DNA of 64,000 bases, from contig LR134136.1 of assembly GCA_900635495.1 (NCBI GenBank), forward strand, positions 1,860,001 through 1,924,000. Reading direction: 5' to 3'. Of this stretch, positions 18,701 to 27,153 are shown one piece after another. The position numbers were made by a program, and so were the translations under genes. The notes under the pieces are model-generated. The model had not been told where the DNA came from, did not search any database, and saw only the letters and a list, made by a program, of their open reading frames with translations. The first letter of the stretch is position 1. Each line of letters opens with the position of its first letter. This DNA comes from Atlantibacter hermannii. GTDB lineage: Bacteria; Pseudomonadota; Gammaproteobacteria; Enterobacterales; Enterobacteriaceae.

Positions 18701-19009
18701 ATGGCTGTTGAAATTCACTACGTTGTGGTCAGGGAAGGGAAAGAGAAAATGTCTTTTGCCAATAAAAAAGAAGCCGATGCCTATGACAAAATGCTCGACT
18801 TAGCACAAACCCTCGAGTCGTGGTTGCAAACCGCACCGGTTACGCTTGAAGAGACCCAACTTGAGCCGTTGTCTTTGTGGCTGGCTGAACATAAAGATAC
18901 GCTGGCGCAAGTGTTGCGTACCGGCCAGATGCCGCAGGAAGGCGCTAAACCGCAGCCGGAGGCGAATGTGGAACCGCTTGCCAGCGGGCGAAAATCGAAA
19001 GCGGCGTAA
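18701..19009 (+). CDS. yebG: SOS-induced protein YebG
   Basis: Small DNA-damage-inducible protein of unknown mechanism, 102 residues. The conserved N-terminal half (MAVEIHYVVVREGKEKMSF then KKEADAYDKMLD) matches the family; the charged C-terminal tail varies. An overlapping LexA box and GAGG ribosome-binding site precede the ATG. Confidence 0.95.
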   Translation: MAVEIHYVVVREGKEKMSFANKKEADAYDKMLDLAQTLESWLQTAPVTLEETQLEPLSLWLAEHKDTLAQVLRTGQMPQEGAKPQPEANVEPLASGRKSKAA

Positions 19010-19114
19010 AGCCATCGATTCAACAGGGATTTTATCTCTGAAAGCGCCATAACCCCTTGCGCATCGGTTGTTTTGTACCAGGCTTTTTGTGGTATGAACA
19101 ACGGAGATTAGCAA

Positions 19115-19456
19115 ATGAAAAAAGGGTTACTGGCGCTTGTGGCGTTATTTTCCGTGGGGCTGCATGCCGCACCCCAGGAATCACGCAGTGTAAAATTCAC
19201 CGGTTGTGAAGGCCTCGATGCCAAAGGCATTTCCGCCAGCGTAAAACGCGATTATCTTCAAAACCGCATCGCGCGTTGGGCGGACGATCAGGAAAAACTA
19301 GGGCAGGCGGACCCTGTCGCCTGGGTGAATCCTGATGCGGTGAAAGGCAGTGATGATAAATGGACCGTGCCGCTGACGGTGCGCGGCATGCGTGCCGACA
19401 TTCATTACACTGTTCAGGTCGACTGTAAAAAACAGACGGCGGAATACCGTCCCTAA
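19115..19456 (+). CDS. yebF: Secreted protein YebF
   Basis: Small protein of 113 residues with a signal peptide (about 1-18, ending LHA). The mature part has the family core DYLQNRIARWADDQEKLGQADPVAWVNP and two cysteines (GCEGLD and VDCKK) that form a disulfide in E. coli YebF. E. coli YebF is exported to the medium through porins, and it also serves as a colicin M immunity fold relative (Cmi); no immunity role is implied here. Confidence 0.93.
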   Translation: MKKGLLALVALFSVGLHAAPQESRSVKFTGCEGLDAKGISASVKRDYLQNRIARWADDQEKLGQADPVAWVNPDAVKGSDDKWTVPLTVRGMRADIHYTVQVDCKKQTAEYRP

Positions 19457-19570
19457 TCCACGTGCAAGGGCCATGCCCTTGCCGGTTCTTTTCCTTTCCT
19501 TAGTGCTTCCCCACATTTCTTGACATCCCCTTGCTTACGCTTTGAAGGATAACTTTCATTGGGGGAAACT

Positions 19571-20227
19571 ATGGCGAACTGGCTCACTCATCTTCAGTCA
19601 TTGCTCGGGCAAAACGGTAAAGCGCTGCCGCAGGGGCAGGGGCTTTCAAAACTGCTTTCTCCGGGCGCGCTTGGCGGACTCGCAGGACTGCTGGTGGCAA
19701 ATAAATCTTCCCGTAAGCTGTTGACCAAATACGGTGCCGGCGCACTGTTAGCGGGCAGCGGCGCGGTCGCGGGCAGCGTGTTGTGGAATAAATACAAAGA
19801 TCGTATCCGTGACGCGCACCGCGATGAACCGGATTATGGCGCGCAACCGTCGCCTGTTGATAAACGGACCGAACGGCTCATTCTGGCCCTGGTCTTTGCG
19901 GCGAAGAGCGATGGTCACATCGACGAAACCGAGCGGCAGGCGATAGAGCAGCATCTGCGCGAAGCGGGTATCGGGCAGGAGGGACGCCAGCTTATCGAGC
20001 AGGCGCTTGACCAGCCGCTGGACCCGGCCCGTCTGGCTGAAGGCATCCGGAATGAAGAAGAGGCGCTTGAGATCTATTTCCTCAGTTGTGCGGCTATCAA
20101 TGTCGACCATTTTATGGAACGCAGTTATCTCAACGCGCTGGGCGATGCTCTGGGCATTCCCGAAGACGTGCGTGCTGATGTCGAGCGGGATATTGCGGCC
20201 AGTAAACGGGACGCTAACGTGGAATAA
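19571..20227 (+). CDS. yebE: TerB-like inner membrane protein YebE
   Basis: Protein of 218 residues. The N-terminal part has a glycine-rich hydrophobic region (LGGLAGLLVANKSSRKLL to GALLAGSGAVAGSVLWNKYKDRI), and the C-terminal part (about 90-210) is a TerB/DUF533-type helical domain with FAAKSDGHIDETERQAI. The ATG at 19571 follows a GGGGGA ribosome-binding site and gives MANWL, the family start. The function is unknown; in E. coli it belongs to the Cpx envelope stress response. Confidence 0.92.
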   Translation: MANWLTHLQSLLGQNGKALPQGQGLSKLLSPGALGGLAGLLVANKSSRKLLTKYGAGALLAGSGAVAGSVLWNKYKDRIRDAHRDEPDYGAQPSPVDKRTERLILALVFAAKSDGHIDETERQAIEQHLREAGIGQEGRQLIEQALDQPLDPARLAEGIRNEEEALEIYFLSCAAINVDHFMERSYLNALGDALGIPEDVRADVERDIAASKRDANVE

Positions 20228-20309
20228 TCCAGGTAGCGGTGGCGTTACGCTTGCATCACGCTGAGTTTTTGCCACCCTTATAAGGGTGTTAATCAAACAG
20301 TTGAGCGTT

Positions 20310-22370
20310 ATGCCACCAAAACCAAAAGCAATACCCCACACCATGACACTGCATGGCGACACGCGCACCGATAACTATTTCTGGCTGCGCGATGACACGC
20401 GATCCGATCCTGAGGTGCTGGAATACCTTAACCAGGAGAATGATTACGGCCGACGCGTCATGGCCAGTCAGCAGGCGTTGCAGGATCAGTTGCTCAAAGA
20501 GATGATTGGGCGCGTGCCGCAGCGCGACGCTTCTGCGCCCTATGTGAAGAACGGTTATCGCTACCGGCAGGTGTATGAAACCGGGTGCGAATACCCGGTC
20601 TATCAGCGTCAGTCGGTTTTGAGTTCGGAATGGGACCCGTGGGATGTGCTGTTGGATGCGAATCAGCGCGCCTCGCACAGCGAGTTTTATACTCTGGGCG
20701 CGCTGGCTATCACCCCCGATAACACCACCATGGTGTTGGCGGAAGATTACCTTTCCCGCCGCCAGTACGGGCTGCGCTTCCGTAATCTGGAAACCGGTAA
20801 CTGGTATCCTGAATTGATTGAACATGTGGCTCCGGAGCTTGCCTGGGCCAACGATTCCCGCACGCTTTATTACGTCAAAAAGCATGCGAAAACGCTGCTG
20901 CCTTATCAGGTATGGCGGCATACCGTCGGCACTCCGTCCTGTGAAGATGAGCTGGTTTATGAAGAACATGACGAAACGTTTTATGTGAGTTTGTACAAAA
21001 CCACGTCTCAGCACTTCATCAATATTTTCCTGTCCAGCGCCACCACCAGCGAAGTCTGGCTACTGGATGCCGAGCTTGCCGACGCCGAACCCAGTTGCTT
21101 CCTGAAGCGGCGAAAAGATCACGAATATTCGGTCGATCACTATCAGCACCGTTTTTATATGCGTTCCAACCGCGACGGTAAAAACTTTGGTCTCTATCGC
21201 AGCACGGTGCGCAATGAGCAAAAATGGGAAACGTTAATTCCTGCGCGCGAACACATCATGCTGGAAGGCTTTACCCTGTTTACCGACTGGCTGGTGGTGG
21301 AAGAGCGCCAGCGCGGGCTAACCAGTCTGCGACAAATCAATCGTAAAACCCATGAAGTGACCGGCATCGCCTTTGACGATCCGGCGTATGTGACATGGCT
21401 TGCCTACAATCCGGAACCCGAAACCGCCAAACTGCGCTACGGCTACTCTTCCATGACCACACCGGACACGTTGTTTGAACTGGATATGGATACCGGCGAA
21501 CGTCGGGTATTAAAGCAAACGGAAATTGAAGGTTTTGATTCCGCCAATTACCGCAGCGAGCATCTGTGGGTCACAGCCCGTGACGGCGTGGAAGTGCCGG
21601 TTTCCCTGGTGTATCACAAGAAACACTTCCGACGCGGCGCAAACCCGTTGCTGGTTTACGGCTATGGCTCGTATGGCACCAGCATGGACGCGGATTTTAG
21701 CTCTAGTCGGTTAAGCCTGCTCGATCGCGGGTTTATCTACGCCATCGCGCATATTCGCGGTGGCGGTGAGTTGGGGCAAAACTGGTATGAGTCCGGTAAA
21801 TTCCTGCAAAAGAAAAACACCTTCTATGACTATATCGATGTCTGCGAGGCGCTATTGGCTCAGGGATACGGCGATCCGCGTTATTTGTATGGCATGGGCG
21901 GCAGCGCGGGCGGGATGCTGATTGGGGCAGCCATTAATATGCGTCCCGATCTGTTCCACGGCGCGATTGCTCAGGTGCCGTTTGTGGATGTCGTCACAAC
22001 CATGCTTGATGAGTCGATACCGCTGACCACCGGCGAGTTTGAAGAGTGGGGGAATCCGCAGGATGAAACCTACTATCACTATATGAAGAGCTACAGCCCC
22101 TACGATCAGGTTAGCCGCCAGAAGTATCCGCATCTGCTGGTGACCACCGGGTTGCACGACTCGCAGGTTCAGTACTGGGAACCTGCGAAATGGGTGGCGA
22201 AACTAAGGGAATACAAAACGGATGACAGCCTGTTGCTGCTGTGTACGGATATGGATTCCGGCCATGGCGGGAAGTCGGGACGGTTTAAATCCTATGAGGG
22301 CGTGGCGATGGAGTACGCGTTTCTCATCGGCCTGACCCAGGGCACCCTGGGCAGCCGGGAGGGGAATTAA
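20310..22370 (+). CDS. ptrB: Oligopeptidase B
   Basis: Cytoplasmic prolyl-oligopeptidase-family serine peptidase that cuts after lysine and arginine. The ATG at 20310 gives 686 residues, as in E. coli. The beta-propeller fills the first two thirds; the catalytic serine is in GMGGSAGGMLIG, followed by aspartate in TTGLHDSQVQYW and histidine in SGHGGKSGR. The stop overlaps exoX on the other strand by four bases. Confidence 0.97.
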   Translation: MPPKPKAIPHTMTLHGDTRTDNYFWLRDDTRSDPEVLEYLNQENDYGRRVMASQQALQDQLLKEMIGRVPQRDASAPYVKNGYRYRQVYETGCEYPVYQRQSVLSSEWDPWDVLLDANQRASHSEFYTLGALAITPDNTTMVLAEDYLSRRQYGLRFRNLETGNWYPELIEHVAPELAWANDSRTLYYVKKHAKTLLPYQVWRHTVGTPSCEDELVYEEHDETFYVSLYKTTSQHFINIFLSSATTSEVWLLDAELADAEPSCFLKRRKDHEYSVDHYQHRFYMRSNRDGKNFGLYRSTVRNEQKWETLIPAREHIMLEGFTLFTDWLVVEERQRGLTSLRQINRKTHEVTGIAFDDPAYVTWLAYNPEPETAKLRYGYSSMTTPDTLFELDMDTGERRVLKQTEIEGFDSANYRSEHLWVTARDGVEVPVSLVYHKKHFRRGANPLLVYGYGSYGTSMDADFSSSRLSLLDRGFIYAIAHIRGGGELGQNWYESGKFLQKKNTFYDYIDVCEALLAQGYGDPRYLYGMGGSAGGMLIGAAINMRPDLFHGAIAQVPFVDVVTTMLDESIPLTTGEFEEWGNPQDETYYHYMKSYSPYDQVSRQKYPHLLVTTGLHDSQVQYWEPAKWVAKLREYKTDDSLLLLCTDMDSGHGGKSGRFKSYEGVAMEYAFLIGLTQGTLGSREGN

Positions 22371-23035
22371 TCTTCCCCGAGATAGTGGTTAATAGTCAGG
22401 CGCATCTGCGGAGTCATGTTGGTAAACGAGTTTCTCATCCAGCGCAAATAGCCCGGGTCGCGCCTGGCGATTTCGCTTATCTCCTCACCGCGATACTTGC
22501 CAAAAGTAAAGGTGGTCATCAACGTCGGGCGACCGGTAATGGTGACCATCTCCTCCGGCGTCCAGCCTGTTTCCTGCAAAATATCCAGCAGTAACGCGGC
22601 GGTAATATAGCAATCGAACAGGGCGCGGTGATGATGCAAACCCGCTGGGGTGTCAATCTGCAAATTACGCGCTTTGTACAAACCCATATTGCTGTATTTA
22701 ATCCCCGGCCAGTTCCAGAGACGGCGCGCCATTTTCATAGTGCATATCCACTCGCCTTTCATATCGGGCAGCACGCGGCTATCGAAATCGGCATTGTGAG
22801 CGACGTAATATGCGCTGCCGAGATAGTGGGGCAATACCGCTTCCAGTTCCGGTTTATCGGCGACCATGGCTTCGGTGATCCGGTGGATGGCCATTGCCTG
22901 ATGGCTGATTGGCCGATCCGGGCGCACCAGATGGCTTTGAGGATTGACGATTTGTCCGTCCTGAATATCAACCGAAGCGATTTCCACCACGCCACCCTGT
23001 AATCCGCAGGTTTCGGTATCGATCACACGCAGCAT
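22367..23035 (-). CDS. exoX: Exodeoxyribonuclease X
   Basis: DEDD-family 3'-5' exonuclease of 222 residues, involved in mismatch repair and UV repair. The Exo I motif VIDTETCG carries D6 and E8. The Exo II and III regions are seen as YVAHNADFDSR and GLHHHRALFDCYITA. The protein is two residues longer than E. coli's (an extra NW in RRLWNWPGIKY). yobB, which lies between exoX and holE in E. coli, is absent. Confidence 0.95.
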   Translation of the reverse strand: MLRVIDTETCGLQGGVVEIASVDIQDGQIVNPQSHLVRPDRPISHQAMAIHRITEAMVADKPELEAVLPHYLGSAYYVAHNADFDSRVLPDMKGEWICTMKMARRLWNWPGIKYSNMGLYKARNLQIDTPAGLHHHRALFDCYITAALLLDILQETGWTPEEMVTITGRPTLMTTFTFGKYRGEEISEIARRDPGYLRWMRNSFTNMTPQMRLTINHYLGED

Positions 23036-23080
23036 GTCTGTGTCTCCTGGTCAAAAAAAGGGGCGTAACAGAAGATAAGC

Positions 23081-23311
23081 TTATTTCGCTTTAGGTTCCC
23101 AGGGCAAACGGGAGAAATTGACCGACGCCAGGCGGTGGGCAATCAGACGCTCCCGGAAATAGCTCCGTAACGCTTCCGGCTGCTCGCGCTCCACCGCTTC
23201 TGCGATGATAGGCATGTTATATCGCTCTTTAAACGCGACCCCGGCGGCAGCGAGATCGACATTCACCTTATCCATTTCTTCCTGGGGTAATTGCGCAAGG
23301 TTGTGCTTCAT
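23081..23311 (-). CDS. holE: DNA polymerase III theta subunit
   Basis: Small subunit that stabilises the epsilon proofreading subunit of the replicative polymerase. The 76 residues match the family throughout, with the core DKVNVDLAAAGVAFKERYNM and the conserved RERLIAHRLASVN. It is 45 bases upstream of exoX in the same direction. Confidence 0.96.
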   Translation of the reverse strand: MKHNLAQLPQEEMDKVNVDLAAAGVAFKERYNMPIIAEAVEREQPEALRSYFRERLIAHRLASVNFSRLPWEPKAK

Positions 23312-23461
23312 AGACGACTCCTGTTGTAACAGGCGAGAAGGTACTTGCTCATCGCCGGGATGACAAGCGTTTCTGTGTCATGACGTGCCTCGCCGACTCG
23401 ACTTGCGCCTGCGTCAGGGTTATCCTTTGCGCCACAGATATAACGAAAAGGAATGATTTAT

Positions 23462-23836
23462 ATGGCATTCACCGCATCTCGTCTTCTCTGCACCCTGACC
23501 GTTACCGCCTCGCTGGTTGCCGCTCCGGCCGTGTGGGCCCATGCCCATCTTAAGCATCAATATCCTGCCGCCGACGCGGTAATGGATGCAGCGCCTCAGG
23601 CTCTGACCCTGAACTTCTCTGAAGGCATCGAACCCGCCTTTAGCGGCATTACCTTAACCGGGCCGGGCGAGCAAAAGCAGACAACCGCCAAAGCTAAACT
23701 GGCGCCTGACGATAACAAGCAGTTAATTGTGCCGCTCAGCGCGCCGTTGCCGGCAGGGCAATATCAGGTTGACTGGCATGTAGTTTCCGTCGATGGCCAT
23801 AAAACTAAAGGTAGCTATCATTTTAGCGTGAAATAA
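23462..23836 (+). CDS. yobA: CopC-domain periplasmic protein YobA
   Basis: Periplasmic copper-binding-type protein of 124 residues. The signal peptide ends at VWA, so the mature protein begins with His (HAHLKHQYPAAD), the expected CopC copper ligand; another histidine is in WHVVSVDGHKTKG. An alternative ATG three codons upstream (23453) is possible; I prefer 23462 from the AAAGGA spacing and the length of relatives. yebZ (copD) follows after one base. Confidence 0.93.
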   Translation: MAFTASRLLCTLTVTASLVAAPAVWAHAHLKHQYPAADAVMDAAPQALTLNFSEGIEPAFSGITLTGPGEQKQTTAKAKLAPDDNKQLIVPLSAPLPAGQYQVDWHVVSVDGHKTKGSYHFSVK

Positions 23837-23837
23837 G

Positions 23838-24713
23838 ATGCTGGACGCCACCTGGATTACGCTGCGGTTTGTTCACTTCGCCGCGTTAATACTGGCCCTG
23901 GGATGTGCCATCAGCACCAGTTGGCTGGCACCGGATACGGTGAAACATGTGCTGGCGCGTCGCATCTGGCCGTTCTGGCGGTGGGCGCTGATCGCGAATC
24001 TGCTCAGCGCCGGTTTCATGCTCGGTATTCAGGGCGGGATGATGGGCAGCGGCTGGGCCGATGCGTTTTCTCCCGCTGTCTGGCAGGCGGTGCTCACCAC
24101 GCAGTTCGGCGGCGTTTGGTTATGGCAAATCATCCTGAGCGCGGTGTCGCTGGTGGTGTGCCTGCTGAGACCTTACCGCGTTGGCGCGCTGTTGATGATC
24201 CTGCTGATTGCCCAGACCGTGCTGCTGGCGGGCGTAGGGCATGCTGTCATGGCCGAAGGGCTGCGCGGCGCGTTTCAACGGGCTAATCATGCGTTGCATC
24301 TTCTGTCTGCCGCCTGGTGGATGGGAGGACTGCTTCCGCTGTTGGCCTGCATGCAATTGGCCCGGAAAACACGCTGGCGGGACGGCGCGATTCGCGCCAT
24401 GATGCGCTTTTCCCGTTACGGCCACCTTGCGGTAGCGCTGGTGATCCTGACCGGAGGAATCAATACGCTGCTAATTGCAGGCGTCCCCTGGCCGGTGCAT
24501 TCGCGTTATCTGTCCATGCTGTGGGTAAAGGCGTGCCTTGTGGCGGTCATGGTTATCATTGCGCTGTACAACCGTTATTTGCTGGTCCCGCGGTTTAATC
24601 AGTCGCAGGGCGCAGCGCAACGTCAGTTCATTACCCTGATTAAGGTAGAATGGATTTTGAGCTTACTGGTGGTGGCGTGCGTCAGCCTGTTCGCGACCTG
24701 GGAGCCGGTTTAA
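23838..24713 (+). CDS. yebZ: CopD-family inner membrane protein YebZ
   Basis: Integral membrane protein of 291 residues with about eight hydrophobic segments; the C-terminal half is a CopD domain. With YobA it forms the YobA-YebZ-YebY copper set. YebZ is thought to move copper across the inner membrane. The ATG is one base after the yobA stop. Confidence 0.93.
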   Translation: MLDATWITLRFVHFAALILALGCAISTSWLAPDTVKHVLARRIWPFWRWALIANLLSAGFMLGIQGGMMGSGWADAFSPAVWQAVLTTQFGGVWLWQIILSAVSLVVCLLRPYRVGALLMILLIAQTVLLAGVGHAVMAEGLRGAFQRANHALHLLSAAWWMGGLLPLLACMQLARKTRWRDGAIRAMMRFSRYGHLAVALVILTGGINTLLIAGVPWPVHSRYLSMLWVKACLVAVMVIIALYNRYLLVPRFNQSQGAAQRQFITLIKVEWILSLLVVACVSLFATWEPV

Positions 24714-24734
24714 CCTCATTAAGTTTGCGAGTCT

Positions 24735-25076
24735 ATGATGAAAAAAACAGTACTTTCACTGCTATTACTGGCCTGTGCGGGAACGGCAGCCGCTGCGCCA
24801 CAGGTGATTACGGTAAGCCGCTTTGAGATGGGTAAAGACAACTGGGCGTTCAACCGTGAAGAGGTGATGCTCACGTGTCGGCCAGGCAATGCGTTATTTG
24901 TCATTAACCCGGCGACGCTGATGCAGTATCCCATTAACGATGAAGCCATGGCGCAAGTGAGAGCCGGGAAAACCACGGGGCAGTCGATTGATGTGTTGCT
25001 GGTAGACAATCCGGCGAAGCCAGGCGAGAAGAAAAGCCTGGCGCCATTTATCAAAAAAGCGCAAACCCTTTGCTAA
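24735..25076 (+). CDS. yebY: Secreted protein YebY
   Basis: 113-residue protein with a signal peptide (about 1-20, ending AAAA) and the family's DUF2511 sequence QVITVSRFEMGKDNWAFNREEVMLTC. Two cysteines remain in the mature part (C at LTCRPG and the last residue). It lies 21 bases after yebZ and completes the copper operon. Two adjacent ATG codons (24735, 24738) are possible starts. Confidence 0.93.
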   Translation: MMKKTVLSLLLLACAGTAAAAPQVITVSRFEMGKDNWAFNREEVMLTCRPGNALFVINPATLMQYPINDEAMAQVRAGKTTGQSIDVLLVDNPAKPGEKKSLAPFIKKAQTLC

Positions 25077-25100
25077 ACCCACGCTGCCTGTAACGGCCAT

Positions 25101-25143
25101 AAAAAAACCGCAATACCGTGAGCCACGGATTGCGGTTTTTTAT
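25101..25143. terminator. Terminator of yebY, also the likely end of SraC
   Basis: Stem AACCGCAAT/ATTGCGGTT (25106-25114 and 25129-25137) with long A and T runs on the two sides, so it can act in both directions. Confidence 0.85.
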
Positions 25144-25346
25144 TAAGTGATTACGGATGAGAAGCGTTTTTTTGAACCACTTTTGTCGCGGACTGGAAAA
25201 CCTGACATCGTAATCTATTCTTAAAGGGCAAGGCGATTTCAGCCTGCATTAATGCCAACTTTTAGCGCACGGCTCTCTCCCAAGAGCCATTTCCCTGGAC
25301 CGAATACAGGAATCGTATTCGGTCTTTTTTTATCTTTTTGATTTTC
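25103..25346 (-). ncRNA. sraC: Antisense small RNA SraC (RyeA), approximate ends
   Basis: In E. coli, SraC is transcribed opposite SdsR from the same interval and is about 250 nt long. Here the minus strand has a TAATCT hexamer at about 25352-25357 that could be its -10, and the terminator at 25101-25143, which would give a transcript of roughly 245 nt covering all of SdsR. Both ends are inferred. Confidence 0.45.
25228..25331 (+). ncRNA. sdsR: Small regulatory RNA SdsR (RyeB)
   Basis: The sequence from GCAAGGCGATTT through the conserved GCCTGCATTAATGCCAAC and the ACGGCTCTCTCCCAAGAGCC hairpin matches enterobacterial SdsR as I know it, in its conserved place between yebY and pphA. A sigma-S type -10 (CTATTCT, 25215-25221) lies seven bases upstream. 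The 3' end is a perfect 10-bp stem (25298-25307, 25315-25324) followed by seven T. SdsR is an Hfq-bound stationary-phase RNA that represses targets such as tolC, ompD and mutS. Confidence 0.93.
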
Positions 25347-25843
25347 AGGCAGATTATTTTTGCTTAACCATTCCGTGGGAAAACCGCTACGCCTGAACGT
25401 TAACAACCATATCACAGACGCCCTGGGCAGCGTCCAGAGCTTTTTTTGTCGTGATTGAGAATCCGCCAGTGAAAAGAAACCAATAAGTTCTAAAATAATG
25501 ACTTAGCCGCACCCTCCAGGAATAATTTGGAATCTGGATCAAATAATAATAATTTGCATTTGTCGCTATCTTGAACAGAATAATCTTATGAGCTATTGTG
25601 CCTTTCATCCCTTACAGAGCTAACGCCAACACCATGAGCGCCGGAGATAAGCGCCGGAAGGGAGACAAGAAGGCCTGCAGGAAGCAGGTTTTTTTGCTTT
25701 TACAGCTCACTTAATCTGCTAAAAAGTTCCAGTAACCTGCCTGTCTCATTCAAGAAATCATCAAATCTGCCGTTTCGTGGCCTTTCGGCCAGCCATCGCT
25801 CTCCTGCATGCGCACTATACTGTGGTGATTGACAGGAGGAGCG
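25332..25843. other. Interval between SdsR and pphA without a recognised gene
   Basis: AT-rich on the left. An open frame of 73 codons runs on the minus strand (25387-25608) but has no family likeness. A direct repeat of GCGCCGGA (about 25639-25660) is followed by a short hairpin CCTGC/GCAGG and seven T (25674-25695), which could be the end of a small transcript. A TATACT hexamer at 25816-25821 is a plausible pphA -10. Confidence 0.5.
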
Positions 25844-26489
25844 ATGTATCAACGTATCGATGCCAGTCAGTGGCGTGCAGTCTACATTGTGGGCGATCTA
25901 CATGGCTGTTTACGTGAGTTCGCACAGGCATTGCGTGGCGTACGTTTCGACCCCTGGCAGGATTTAGTGATAAGCGTTGGCGACGTTATCCGATCGCGGT
26001 GAAGACAGTGCCGGATGTCTGGCGTTAACGGAATGTCGCTGGTTTCGCTGCGTGCTGGGCAACCATGAGGCGATGGCGCTGGATGCGCTGGACGGTGGTG
26101 ATTACGCCTTGTGGTATCTCAATGGCGGAAGCTGGTACACGCGGCTGGCAGGCGCTGCCCGCAAGCGCGCGGAAAACCAACTGATGCGGCTGAAGACGTT
26201 TCCGTTAATCATCGAACTGGTGCTGGCGGAACAGCGCATAATTATTGCCCATGCGGATTATCCCGCCGACCACTACGCGTGGCAGCAACCCGTTAAACGC
26301 ATGCCGGTGCTATGGAACCGCGAGCGGCTAAGCCAGTGTATGAAAGGGGAGGTTCACTCTATTAGCGGGGCGGATGCCTTTTATTTCGGACATACACCGC
26401 TGAATGCCCGTTTCGACTGCGGAAATTTACACTACATTGATACCGGCGCAGTATTCGGCAACAGCCTGACGCTGTTGCGCCTGCAATAA
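25844..26489 (+). CDS. pphA: Serine/threonine protein phosphatase PphA, one frameshift as read
   Basis: Metallophosphatase linked in E. coli to heat-shock and CpxAR signalling. The ATG at 25844 follows AGGAGGA and gives MYQRIDASQW; GDLHG carries the first metal ligands (D18, H20). An extra C at 25990-25991 turns the GDVIDRG motif into a premature stop at 26008-26010; removing it restores GDVIDRGEDS and then GNHEAMALDA, AHADYP and FGHTPL. The restored protein is 214 residues, close to E. coli's 218. Sequence error is the likeliest cause. Confidence 0.9.
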
Positions 26490-26683
26490 TTAGAAGTCAC
26501 TGTATTCCTGTGCCGGGCTCCAGAAACTGTCGATGAAATCTTCTACCGGATAACAGCCGCCATGACGCAGACGTTGTTCGTCCATCGCGCGCACACATTT
26601 GTTGTTCAGTATTAAATACATCCACGACGATGTCGTTACACCCCGCCGTCCAGATAGCAAACAAACAAAACCAGTGCGAACAT
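26490..26683 (-). CDS. yebW: Small protein YebW, two frameshifts as read
   Basis: Uncharacterised protein. As read, the ATG at 26683 gives MFALVLFVCYLDGG and then stops. Two extra bases, one in the four-base homopolymer at about 26640-26643 and one in the TTT at about 26597-26601, hide the rest. Removing both gives 63 residues, exactly the E. coli length: the middle DIVVDVFNTEQQ and the end GGCYPVEDFIDSFWSPAQEY match the family. The stop abuts the pphA stop on the other strand, as in E. coli. Confidence 0.82.
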
Positions 26684-26789
26684 CGCATCCCCAATGCCAG
26701 AACGTTTTACATAATTGTAGGGGCATGTGGGAAAGGGTAAACCAAACGGGGAAGAATAACCCGTCTTTGGCGACGGGCTCATGTCGGGA

Positions 26790-27029
26790 TCAGGCGAAAC
26801 GCATCACCCAGGCATCGGATTTTTCATCATAGTGCTTACGATAAAGAACGGAATGTTCGCCGTTGAGCACGGCAGGAATACTGGTTTCGGCATCCCATGC
26901 ATCAAGCTGCATACACAGATCCGGGTCGGATTTGCACGGGATGGTTAACGTTCGTTCTCCTGGCTGTTCGCCGCTCAGTTCCGCATCATCGATCTCGAAC
27001 GTGCCGATTTTAACGCTGGTCTTTGTCAT
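26790..27029 (-). CDS. yebV: Small protein YebV
   Basis: 79-residue protein of unknown function, nearly identical to the family core (TLTIPCKSDPDLCMQLDAWD). I chose the ATG at 27029 (MTKTSVKIGTFEIDD); the frame stays open 29 codons further but those do not match relatives. GGAGAGC upstream serves as ribosome-binding site. In E. coli it is induced by several stresses. Confidence 0.9.
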   Translation of the reverse strand: MTKTSVKIGTFEIDDAELSGEQPGERTLTIPCKSDPDLCMQLDAWDAETSIPAVLNGEHSVLYRKHYDEKSDAWVMRFA

Positions 27030-27153
27030 ATCGCTCTCCATCATCATTACGCCGCAGGTGGTAAGACCAGTAAGGTCACCATTTTTTAGCCTGGACAAAG
27101 AATCGTAAAAGCGCAAGTTATTGGCGTTTATTTTTTCGCCGCGTTAAAGATTA

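Noticed and set aside
25387..25608. 73-codon frame on the minus strand between SdsR and pphA as a gene
   Set aside because: No recognisable family, AT-rich first half and only a weak ribosome-binding site. Kept as part of an unexplained interval.
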